This document shows positions 55,247 through 64,000 of a DNA stretch of 64,000 nucleotides, one piece after another. The position numbers were made by a program, and so were the translations under genes. The stretch covers positions 28,503,661 to 28,567,660 of the forward strand of contig NC_053133.1 in the NCBI RefSeq assembly GCF_010015445.1, read 5' to 3'. Every line of letters begins with the position of its first letter. Within the stretch, counting starts at the first letter, position 1. Below the pieces are notes generated by a model that was not told where the DNA came from, did no database searches, and worked only from the letters and a program-made list of their open reading frames with translations. Origin of the DNA: Perca fluviatilis (taxonomy: Eukaryota; Chordata; Actinopteri; Perciformes; Percidae).

Positions 55247-56148
55247 ATCCATCCATCCATCCATCCATCCATCTTCGTCCGCTTATCCGGTGTCGGGTCG
55301 CGGGGGGAGCAGCTCCAGCAGGGGACCCCAAACTTCCCTTTCCCGAGCAACATTAACCAGCTCCGACTGGGGGATCCCGAGGCGTTCCCAGGCCAGGTTG
55401 GAGATATAATCCCTCCACCTAGTCCTGGGTCTTCCCCGAGGCCTCCTCCCAGCTGGACGTGTCTGGAACACCTCCCTAGGGAGGCGCCCAGGGGGCATCC
55501 TCACCAGATGCCCGAACCACCTCAACTGGCTGCTTTCGACGCAAAGGAGCAGCGGCTCTACTCCGAGCTCCTCACGGATGACTGATCTTCTCACCCTATC
55601 TCTAAGGGAGACGCCAGCCACCCTCCTGAGGAAACCCATTTCGGCCGCTTGCACCCTGGATCTCGTTCTTTCGGTCATGACCCAGCCTTCATGACCATAG
55701 TTGAGGGTAGGAATGAAAACTGACCGGTAGATCGAGAGCTTTGCCTTCTGGCTCAGCTCTCTTTTCGTCACAACGGTGCGATAGATGGAATGTAATACCG
55801 CACCCGCTAGCGCCGATTTTCCGACCAATCTCCCGCTCCATTGTCCCCTCACTCGCGAACAAAACCCCAAGGTACTTGAACTCCTTCACTTGGGGTAAGG
55901 ACTCATTCCCTACCTGGAGAAGGCATTCCATCTGTTTCCTGCTGAGAACCATGGCCTCCGATTTAGAGGTGCTGATCCTCATCCCAACCGCTTCACTCTT
56001 GGCTGCGAACCGATCCAGTGAGTGCTGAAGGTCGCAGGCCGATGATGCCATCAGGACCACATCATCTGCAAAGAGCAGCGATGAGATCCCCAGCCCCCCG
56101 AACTGCAACCCCTCCCCACCCCGACTACGCCTCGATATCCTGTCCATT
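55247..56148 (-). pseudogene. Rex3/RTE-like LINE, 5'-truncated (RT end, C-terminus, GATG tail)
   Basis: Minus strand: FMDRISRRS and ISSLLFADDVVLMASS (catalytic FADD box) in frame 56147-55689, then, after a one-base shift near 55815, YRTVVTKRELSQKAKLSIYR, ELGVEPLLLCVESSQLRWFGHL, MPPGRLPREVFQ, RRPRGRPRTRWRDYIS and LLELLPPRPDTG. It ends with GGATAAGCGG and a (GATG)n tail (55247-55272). Short tandem GATG tails and frequent 5' truncation are established traits of Rex3. The C-terminal frame 55870-55283 is open; only the shift and truncation disable it. Confidence 0.85.
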
Positions 56149-56289
56149 TTTTAAGCACTTGAATTTACCTGGATTATTTTAATTTAAGCTATTTTGTAAT
56201 TAATTAATTCATTTTAATTTATTTTATTGATTGGATGAACTATAATTTGCCTAAAGATGATTATTTAGTATTTTTGTCCGTCTGATTGA

Positions 56290-56468
56290 ATGCTTGTGTT
56301 AAAAAATAAATCAGACATTACTCAACAGTTACTCAGTACTTGAGTAGTTTTTTTACCAAGTACTTTTTTACTCTTACTCAAGTAATTATTTGGATGACTA
56401 CTTTTTACTTGAGTCATATTATTCTGAAGTAATTTGAGTACAATTTTGGCTACTCTACCCACCTCTGC
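56290..56468. mobile_element. hAT-type terminus (CAGAGGTGGGTAGAGTAGCC family)
   Basis: The sequence TTACTTGAGTCATATTATT... TTGGCTACTCTACCCACCTCTG is the reverse complement of a well-known fish hAT end. The other end was not found. 56469-57100 holds no gene; AT-rich sequence and a V-like frame (56484-56783) are unsupported. Confidence 0.55.
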
Positions 56469-57239
56469 TTATATGGTGCAGAGGTGATAATCAGGACCGG
56501 GTGTGCAGATTGCAGATTACAGCAGGTGTGCGTAATTGGAGAATCAGCAGGGATGTGTTCAGGAAACTCAGGACAAACAGACTTCAGGTTAGAGCAAAAG
56601 CAAAACACAGGAAAAACAGACTCAAGATGCTGCAGTCAGAAACAGATCAGAACTATAGTAACATATCTAAAACATTATTTTACACATTATACTATATCAC
56701 TTCTATTACAATATAAAATACTATATTGCTGCTACAGAGGCAGATGTTTAAAAAACCTTTATTTACAATCTTCATTCATGTAAACTGTGTGGATGAATGA
56801 ATGAATCCAACACTTTACATACAACATGAGAGCAAACAGGAGGTAACTCTCTTTATCTTTGATGATATTTTTAACCTCCCAATGTTACATATTCAATGTG
56901 TGAAAAAGACCTATAGTTAATGTGTAAGTATATATTTTGTTTCTTGATATGTGTTGATGATACATATTATATTTGTTGTACGATTTGATGCAACGTTGCA
57001 GATGTGTGTGACGTCTCTCTCTTTGTGTCCAATAAACTATAAACTAAAATCTTCTGGTTGAAATAAAGCTGAGGCACATTAATGTTTCAACACACATAAG
57101 TTATGACCATTGCTCCATATCAGCCAGACAACACCCTGGTAGTTCACAATAAGAGAGCACATGAGAGGGATGAAACAGACCACAGAGCTGCAGTCAGAGG
57201 AGGAGCTACACTGACAAACTTAAAACTTTCATTTTTAGA

Positions 57240-57380
57240 GTGTGACGTTGAAGCTCTCCTCTTTCCAGAGTGTCAGCCATGCTGCAGTAGAGACAAGTCT
57301 CTGTTTCTCTCTGAAAGAAAACTCAAACTGACTTCATCAGGTATTTCTCAACAACACAGCACAGTCTCTGCCAAACACTG
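57240..57380 (+). other. Possible non-coding first exon of the TRIM gene
   Basis: GC-moderate stretch with AGAGTGTGACG...CAAACACTG ending at a strong donor (GTGAGTAC at 57381). The TRIM ATG exon at 61742 has an acceptor two bases upstream of its ATG and needs a 5' exon; this is the best plus-strand donor I noticed upstream. Unproven. Confidence 0.2.
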
Positions 57381-57669
57381 GTGAGTACAGCTGATCAGAT
57401 TTACACTTTCAACAACCAGGATTAACACTAAACTTCAGCTCTACTCAGAAAGGAAGTTCCACTCTTTTAATTACTTGTGAAATTTGTAACAATAGAACTA
57501 TGGCTGTTTGTCTGCAGGCCCACTATACAGTAGTCCACTTTAACAGCTTTAACCAGTCTCTCTGTGTCAGTTCTCAGGACTTTAGGAACTGGTTACTGAT
57601 CGCCTCCTACACATTACTTTCTCTATTTCCTCTGGCTGTTTCACAATAAAAGCTTTCCACCAGAGAACC

Positions 57670-59870
57670 AGTGTAGTAGATAACTTTATTGTCCCTGTGG
57701 AGGCAGTTGGGTTTGCGGCACAATCGCAAGGCACTTTATGACAAGACATCAGACATATGATACAAACAAATAGTCCTTACATCAGACACCGACAGGCATA
57801 ACATGAAGAATATACATCACACACTACAATACACTATACACCCTTGGGTATGATCAGGCAAGTTGGACGACTAGCTTATTCTGACTGATTTAAGGCTGTT
57901 ATGGCTTGTGGTATGAAAGAGAATTTGGATCTGTTCTTGGTCAGAAGGGGTAGGCAGAAACGACGCATAGATGGCAGTAGTTTAAAATGTGATGCCAGGG
58001 GGTGTGTGTGTAGTCACATATAATGTTATTGGCCTTCCTCACCAGTCTGTCTTTGTAAATTTGTTTAATGCTCGGTAGTGTTATCCCAAGTAACTTGCTG
58101 GCAGTTAACCCTTGTGTGGTCCTTCGGGTCCCAGTGACCCGAAGGACAACACAAGGGTTATGTACTTCCGTTTACTTTGTTGAGAATTGCTCTCTAAACA
58201 AGGGTTAATACAGCACATTAGTTCTTGTTTGTACAGCATTTTGGTCAGCTTAAACTGTGTTTAAATGTGTTCTAGAAATAAACTTTACTTACTTACTTTA
58301 CAAGAAACAGGGTTTAGAGAGCAATTCTCAACAAAGTAAAGGGAAGTACATAATCCTTGTGTTGTCCTTCGGGTCACTGGGACCCAAAGGACCACACAAG
58401 GGTTAAAACTGTTTTTCTGATTGTCTTTTCTGAGACTCAGTGGCATTTCTGAACCAGCAGATAATACAGCAAGTTAAAACACTTTCAATAAAAGCAGTAT
58501 TAAACATTTGGAGCATTTTGTTATTGATATTAAAAACAAGCAGTTTCTTTAAAAAGTACATTCTTTGCTGTGTCTTAGTTTGCAAAAGATCAGTCCAAGA
58601 GTCCCATTTTAAGCTACAATGCCAAGGTATTTGTAGTTTGTAACAACCTGAATGGCCACCCCCATTGATAAAAGTGTCGGTGGATTGCTGTGACTTTCTA
58701 AAATCTATGGACATTTCTTTGGTCTTATTGGTATTTAAAATTAAGTGTGGCTTATTGCACCATCCTAGAAAGGAGTCTAAAACTGGCCCATGATCTACCT
58801 CCCCATCCTGTAGCAGACTCACTAGAGCTGTATCATCAGCATATTTAATAAAGTGCCTGTTTTGTAAAGTGCTAGTGCATGAATTTGTGTATAGAATATA
58901 TATTAAAGGAGATAGAACACATCCTTGTGGGGAGCCTGTGGATGTTGTCATCGATTCAGACAGAGATGAGCCCACTCTGACCCGCTGGACTCTACTGGTA
59001 AGAAAGTCCATGATCCAATTAATAATACCTGTATCAATATAGAATTCACTGGCTAAAATGTCTGCAATAATCTTAGGTTGCATGGTGTTAAAAGCAGATG
59101 AAAAGTCCACAAATAAAATCTTGGCATGAGTCTTTGGTTTCTCAAGATGAGTGTGCAAAAGGTGCATTAATGTCAGAATTGCATCATCCACCCCATGGAG
59201 GCTTGATAAGCGAATTGCAGGGGATCCATAAGATGGTGGCTTTGGGATACAATGTACCTCTTTAGCAGACGCTCCAGGCACTTCATGACCAGTGATGTCA
59301 GCGCTATTGGTCGGAAGTCATTGGACTCTGTGGGTCTTGGCAGTTTTGGCACAGCTACAATTGTAGATGATTTCCACAGGTTAGGGACGTTACAGAGGTT
59401 AAGAGATGAGTTAAAAATGTCAGTGAACACAGGGGCTAACTGTTCTGCACAGTGCTTAAGGATTTTACCACAAATTTTGTCAGGGCTGCAGCTTTTCAGT
59501 GGATTACAGTGACTAAAAAGGTGAAAGACATCTGATTGACTGATGTTTAGGACAGATGCAGAGGGTGGAGGGGGCAGTGGAATGCTTTTAATGTGAAGCA
59601 GCAGGAGGAAATGTACAGTAAGCAGAGCTTTGTTAGCAGTGCTGTTCTTTGATAAAAACTGGTCTACACAACAGGGTGTGGAAATATCCTCTACCGTTTT
59701 ATCAGTGCAGTGTGCTTCAGCTTGCCCCACTTTAATGGGCTTCTTTGTGCACAGCTCGGTGCAAGTCAAAACACTTCTGTCAAGGCTGGCCGAGTGCTGA
59801 GGCAGGAAAAGGATTCTGGACCAAAGTGCACCACACGATAGGGCAAATGCAGGTGTAGAATTCATTATAA
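57670..59870 (-). pseudogene. Rex1-type LINE ORF2 (RT, thumb, C-terminus, 3' UTR)
   Basis: Minus strand, frame 59865-59173: DVFHLFSHCNPLKSCSPDKI, APVFTDIFNSSL, VAVPKLPRPTESNDFRPIAL, then HLMDPLQFAYQ. A frame shift near 59200 leads to frame 59281-58403: ILFVDFSSAFNTMQP, TSTGSPQGCVLSPLIYILYTN, HFIKYADDTALVSLL (intact YADD box), LNTNKTKEMSIDFRKS. A hairpin-ended MITE (58105-58406) interrupts the thumb. Beyond it the C-terminus continues (LLGITLPSIKQIYKDRLVRKANNI) to about 57870, then a 3' UTR with ACTTTATTGTCCCTGTGGAGG-type sequence at about 57680. Confidence 0.8.
58109..58402. mobile_element. TTAA-flanked MITE with hairpin termini (piggyBac-like)
   Basis: A 294-bp element flanked by TTAA (58105-58108 and 58403-58406), the piggyBac target. 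Long terminal inverted repeats (~95 bp) start CCCTTGTGTGGTCCTT. Each terminus is itself a palindrome: CCCTTGTGTGGTCCTTCGGG is followed by its near reverse complement ending GACAACACAAGGGTT. The interior has no gene. It is inserted in the LINE ORF2 at a TTAA. Confidence 0.8.
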
Positions 59871-61700
59871 CATAAAATAATCCAGGCTTACATGAGTCTT
59901 TAAGAATCCAAACAAGGTAAAAATTCCAAAAGTAGTAACTGGACTATTCTACTACTACTCGACAACAATGATGGCATGACAAGAACTGAACAGAACAGAG
60001 GACATTAAACACAGGGTCAAACGAGCAGGGAGGGGGCCAACAGGTGAAACGTATTAGGGACAAATCGGACTCAAACAGGAAACAAAGCTAAACCAAGACA
60101 CATGAAATCAAACATTACAAAATAATACAGGAGGTAAACGTAGCCAAACATACATTCATAAAGATAAAGAAGTTCAGGAAAAACAGAACCGATAACAAGG
60201 AAACCGGAATCAATCAAAACACAAAGCAAGAGTTACCAAAATAAAACAGGAAATATAACAGAAACCCACAACCCTAACAACTTCACCATCATATGATTTA
60301 CTTAAATAACAGTTTACACAAACAATGAGGCGTTCAACGGTCCCTGTCAATTATATTGTTTTTGTAGAGATTATTACTTTTTTACATTTCTGAGGAACTT
60401 GGGATGCTTAAAAACTTGCAATACATGTCTGAATTCAAAGTTCTGCAGTGTTTGAGGTCAGGCTTGGCCAGCGGGCTCCATAGCGCTCCCAAGCACACGG
60501 TTGGGATAAAATCAGGGCTTTAAATCAACTTTTTTGATCACCAGCTAACACAGCTAGTAGATTTTTAAAGTTACCAGCCAATCAGATTTTCCACTAGCCA
60601 AGTTTGTTTTTTCCTAACTAACTCAACTACTTTATGTCAGCTCCTCTGGTTTAGCTCGTAATCAATACCACGCATGCTAGGCACGTAGCCAACGGTTGTA
60701 TGACACGTCATGACAAAGTGTTCATGGGAAATGTAGGATTGGAGCTACAAGCAGTTTTGCCAGATAAAGATTACGTTTCCAAGCCAAAGACACACAAAAC
60801 CGGCCAAATGTCTTGGCGTAAAACAGACCAATCTGGAAAAATGTCTGCAGTCGGCCAATTCAAAAAGACTCTTCAATTCATCCATCACCAGCCAAATTGG
60901 CTCGTAACTTTAAAACATTACTCGCTAAAGTTAATTTTCACGCACATTTGACTGGTTGGCGGGTATCAAAACACTTTTTTGAAGCCCTTAATTCATTGTT
61001 GACACCCCTATATGAACACTCAAAAAACAACGCACACATCAAAACCTGTGAACATTGCGAGAATATTCAGCTGCGGGTTCATGCTTTAATAGCCAGCTTC
61101 ATAGCTTCGCCCTAATGTATGGAAGGCCTTAGTTGGAAAAATACTTCTCTCGTATTCACAGTTTTATGTACCTACATTGCTAACATAATTTCAGACATGT
61201 TTCCAAATTGCTCTCAATAGATTTGTGCATTTTTCATGTATTTTAAGCAAACATTTTCAACTTCCGTCTAGATGGCTTATTGGATTTGTTTGGTATTTTA
61301 TTTGTATAACCCTCCGAATAATGTGACGCTAATTTGCGAAGGATTATTCGATACCTTGAACGATGATGTCATAAGTCATGTGAAAACTGAACTGTTAGAA
61401 AGTCCTCTGTGGAGATTCAACATATCCATCCCATCTGAAATTGGTTCAGCAGAATCTCAAGACTTTCACGGTGCCAAATTGGGAAGCTTCTGTGTTACCG
61501 TGGAATGACGTGATGTGTCGGGCAATTTGCATATTTCACCATGACACAGAAAGCTGTTAACTTGACTTTACTTGATTCACGTCTTAACTCATGCACACAG
61601 TGTATGATGATTCTGGAAAATGCAAGAGCCATGTTGACTGGCGCTCCATTAGTATCAGGATACCAGCTCATTCATGACTGCTTGCAACATTAAATAAACT
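59871..61700. other. No gene recognised upstream of the TRIM exon
   Basis: About 1.8 kb, A-rich at 59880-60290 and otherwise unremarkable. Frames at 60700-61115 and 61272-61508 have no known motif and no splice or codon support. Confidence 0.4.
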
Positions 61701-61741
61701 GTGTTTTGAATGTTTTCTTTTCATTCACACTATGTGTAGGT

Positions 61742-62539
61742 ATGGCTGCTGTGAGCATTCTCTCATCTGAAGATCCGTTTCTGTGCTCCATCTGTCTGGA
61801 TATGTTTACTGATCCTGTCACCATACCATGTGGTCACAATTTCTGCAAAAACTGCATCACTGAACATTGGAATACCAATAACCAGTACCTGTGTCCGATG
61901 TGTAAAAAGGTTTTCAACACAAGACCTGAGCTGCACGTCAACACTTTAATCTCTGGGATGATTGCTCAGTTCAGACAGTCAGCTCAACAGAAAGCCAGCA
62001 ACAGCTCAGACCAACAAGTGTCCAAACCAGGAGAAGTTCCCTGTGACGTCTGCACTGGAACCAAACTGAAGGCCCTGAAGTCCTGCCTGGGGTGTCTGGT
62101 CTCCTACTGCGAGACTCACCTGGAGCCTCATCTGACAGCTTCACGTCTGAAAAGACATCAGCTGATCGACCCTGTGGAGAACCTGGAAGGCAGGATGTGT
62201 AGGGAGCACGATAAACCTCTGGAGCTGTTCTGTAAGACCGACCAGACATGTGTCTGCATGCTCTGCACTGTTTTAGATCACAAGATGCATGATGTTGTTT
62301 CTCTGAAAGAAGAACATGAAGGAAAGAAGGCCGAGCTGGGGAAGACAGGGGCTGAAATTCAGCAGATGATCCAGAAGAGACGATTGAAGATTCAGGATAT
62401 CAAACACTCAGTCGGCCTCAGTGAGGAAGATGCAGACAGAGAGATAGCAGAAGGTGTTCAGGTCTTCACTTCTCTGAAGGAGTCGGTTGAGAGAGGACAA
62501 TATGATGATATACTGGTTATTAACAAGCTGGTCAGCTAA
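61742..62539 (+). CDS. Fish TRIM E3 ubiquitin ligase, RING-B-box-partial coiled-coil exon, truncated
   Basis: The ATG is at 61742, two bases after an acceptor (CTATGTGTAG), and the frame is open to TAA at 62537-62539 (265 aa). RING finger at residues 15-54 (C15-x2-C18, C30-x-H32-x2-C35-x2-C38, C51-x2-C54), first B-box at about 101-140 (CDVC, CLGC, CETH), second B-box at 153-186 (CREHDKPLELFC, CVCMLC, H180, H183), then the start of a coiled coil (188-252). It is like the first exon of fish TRIM25/TRIM47-like and finTRIM genes, cytosolic ubiquitin ligases of antiviral signalling. The usual continuation of the coiled coil is lost at residue 253 (RGQ), replaced by 12 unrelated residues derived from a 39-bp-period duplication. 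No later coiled-coil or B30.2 exons are seen, so it is a truncated gene or pseudogene. Confidence 0.88.
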   Translation: MAAVSILSSEDPFLCSICLDMFTDPVTIPCGHNFCKNCITEHWNTNNQYLCPMCKKVFNTRPELHVNTLISGMIAQFRQSAQQKASNSSDQQVSKPGEVPCDVCTGTKLKALKSCLGCLVSYCETHLEPHLTASRLKRHQLIDPVENLEGRMCREHDKPLELFCKTDQTCVCMLCTVLDHKMHDVVSLKEEHEGKKAELGKTGAEIQQMIQKRRLKIQDIKHSVGLSEEDADREIAEGVQVFTSLKESVERGQYDDILVINKLVS

Positions 62540-62573
62540 TATGAACATATACTGGTTATTAACAAGCTGGCCA
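62512..62573. repeat. 39-bp-period direct duplication at the TRIM stop
   Basis: ACTGGTTATTAACAAGCTGG occurs at 62512 and again at 62551. The first copy supplies the last residues of the truncated TRIM frame, and the stop lies between the copies. Confidence 0.9.
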
Positions 62574-62642
62574 AGCCAATCGCCATTTAGCACTGCATTC
62601 AGTTTATTTAAATAGGACGGGTTAAGTCCTGGACACACCCCT

Positions 62643-62685
62643 GGTGTGCGTGTGTTTGTGTGTGTGTCTATTTGTATGTGTGTGT

Positions 62686-62750
<65 letters not shown>

Positions 62751-62899
62751 TAAATGCATGAGTGTGTGTGTGTGTGTGTGTGATTGTGTGTTTGCTTGTG
62801 CATGTGTGTGTGCGTTTGTCTGTTTGAGTGTGTGTGTGTTTGCGTGTGTGTGCGCGTGTGTGTGTGCGCGTGTGTGTGTGCGTGTGTTCATGAGTGTGC

Positions 62900-62966
<67 letters not shown>
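62643..62966. repeat. GT microsatellite (compound)
   Basis: Over 300 bp of (GT)n with many CT, CG and AT interruptions. Frames of C/V or H/T across it are artefacts. Confidence 0.97.
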
Positions 62967-63047
62967 GAAATTCTACAGTACATTCTACAGTAATTCTGAG
63001 TAACAAAGTATTTGTAATTCCTTACATTACAACTCTGGTGGTTGGTG

Positions 63048-63115
63048 ACTCATCTTCTGATCTGAAGTCAGTCTGAGAGTTAACACAGCAACACTGACTG
63101 GGAGCTCACAACACC
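63048..63115 (-). pseudogene. Fragment of the NLR first coding exon with cassette flank
   Basis: On the minus strand: cassette intron sequence (GTGAGCTCCCAGTCAGTG-type), an acceptor-like ACTCTCAG, the 19-nt leader ACTGACTTCAGATCAGAAG and ATGAGT (ATG at 63053-63051), after which similarity stops. It is the beginning of the same exon found four times at 40.5-44.6 kb, here truncated after two codons and 20 kb away, also next to GT/CA repeats. Confidence 0.8.
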
Positions 63116-63124
63116 AGAATCAAC

Positions 63125-63148
63125 ACACACAAAAAAGACGCTCACACA

Positions 63149-63211
<63 letters not shown>
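63125..63211. repeat. CA microsatellite
   Basis: (CA)n of about 40 units, adjoining the NLR exon fragment as in the cassettes. Confidence 0.95.
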
Positions 63212-63212
<1 letters not shown>

Positions 63213-63267
63213 TGGAGTACGTGAGCGTAGTTTTTGTCGCTTTTTGTCACTATTTTCGACCTGTTCT

Positions 63268-63357
63268 TACCTTCCTTCCTTCTTTCCTTTCTTCCTTCCT
63301 TCCTTCCTTCCTTCCTTCCTTCCTTCCTTCCTTCCTTCCTTCCTTCCTTCCTTCCTC
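63268..63357. repeat. TTCC microsatellite
   Basis: (CTTC)n of about 20 units. The following 63358-63700 is T-rich with no gene. Confidence 0.95.
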
Positions 63358-63718
63358 CTGTCTTCTTTTTTCTTCCAAGTTTTTTTCAAAAAATAAAACG
63401 GTGGTCAATGTTTTTGTCGCTTTTTTTGAAGTTTGTCCTCCTTTCTTTCTACTGTTTTTTTTCACGAGTCTGTTGCTGTTTTATAAGTTTTTGATAACAT
63501 TTTCCAGCTTTTCTTGCCTTACTTCGTTCTTTCTACAAAACCTTTTCCAAGTTTTTACGTTTTTGAAAAAGATTTTGTTGCCTTTTTCCATCAGCATTTA
63601 AATGTTTTTCAGTTACATGGCTGTTGTTTGGTAAATCAGGGGGTACACTGCATTAGACTGCACCACTGGTTTAATATGATATAAACAGAAAATAAATAAA
63701 TGTCCATATTCCCATGTT

Positions 63719-64000
63719 GCAGGGGCGGAGCTAGACTCTCAGTACAGTGGGGGATGAGCTTCATCATGGGGGCCCTCTGTTACCAAGTCATTTTAAAATT
63801 AGAACCGTTAAATAAAAACGGTAAATTATCTGATGAATGCATATGTTATGATGTGTCACTTGTTGAGCCATATAAGCCTATATGTCAAATAAAACCCAAA
63901 GAAAAGCCAAATGTTTTGACAAATTTGTATTGACAAACGAACAAAGAAAGCAGTTTGCAAGTCAAGTAAAAATGTTTCAGCACCACGGACAGCAACAGCC
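63719..64000 (+). mobile_element. Possible hAT-like element, left end only
   Basis: Begins CAGGGGCGGAGCTAGAC, similar to a fish hAT-type terminus (CAGGGGCGG...). The window ends before a right end could be seen. The frame at 63700-63933 has no known motif. Confidence 0.3.

Noticed and set aside
55190..55585. Proline-rich plus-strand frame of 131 residues
   Set aside because: Antisense shadow of the Rex3-like LINE C-terminus.
57103..57384. Protein-coding frame of 93 residues
   Set aside because: Ends across a likely splice donor and has no known motif; listed only as a possible non-coding exon.

Overview
The window is vertebrate nuclear DNA, almost certainly from a ray-finned (teleost, probably percomorph) fish. 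It contains exons of the fish-specific NLR family (FISNA-NACHT plus 58-codon leucine-rich-repeat exons), a fish-type TRIM gene, RTE/Rex3-like and Rex1-like LINEs, L2-like LINE tails, Harbinger, hAT, Tc1 and piggyBac-like elements, and dense GA, GT, TA and GATA microsatellites. Nothing points to a bacterium or plasmid. Genes are split by introns, so most long open frames are transposon remnants or microsatellite translations.

The host-gene backbone is one innate-immune NLR-like gene, or its remains, on the minus strand. From 5' to 3' it has a possible non-coding first exon near 46.7 kb, four near-identical tandem copies of an ATG-bearing exon (44.4, 43.7, 41.2 and 40.5 kb), a phase-compatible candidate linker exon (24.7 kb), a large FISNA-NACHT exon (22.5-20.6 kb) with one apparent frameshift, and two LRR exons (14.4-14.2 and 9.1-9.0 kb). 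The introns are filled with nested transposons. A second immune gene fragment, a TRIM (RING, two B-boxes, start of the coiled coil), is on the plus strand at 61.7-62.5 kb and ends early.

Layout: 0-2 kb, 35-bp tandem repeat and a decayed Ty3-type element; 2-5.6 kb, GA-tract-linked repeats and a large TA microsatellite; 7-16 kb, LRR exons between LINE tails and two copies of one Harbinger-like family; 16.7-20.2 kb, a nearly full but frameshifted LINE followed by a Tc1-type MITE; 20.6-24.8 kb, NLR exons; 27.1-33.1 kb, a 6-kb hAT-like element with an 8-bp target duplication, enclosing a palindrome with 1.5-kb arms; 34.5-37.8 kb, a broken multi-exon-sized protein relic of unnamed family; 38.5-44.6 kb, the NLR first-exon cassette array; 47-49 kb, LINE, SINE and MITE nest; 50.6-51.7 kb, an unclassified TIR element; 51.9-54.3 kb, LTR-element remains; 55.2-56.1 kb, Rex3-like LINE; 57.7-59.9 kb, Rex1-like LINE with a hairpin-ended MITE; 61.7-64 kb, TRIM fragment and microsatellites.

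The most unusual feature is a 38-bp minisatellite at 41696-42742, with 28 head-to-tail copies and a 29th beyond a hAT insertion. Every monomer carries a sequence close to the vertebrate CTCF core motif, and the array lies between tandem NLR first-exon copies. Other notable items are the palindromic hAT composite, two Harbinger-like copies that share the same oriented 3-bp target duplication, and a TTAA-flanked MITE whose two ends are each a hairpin.
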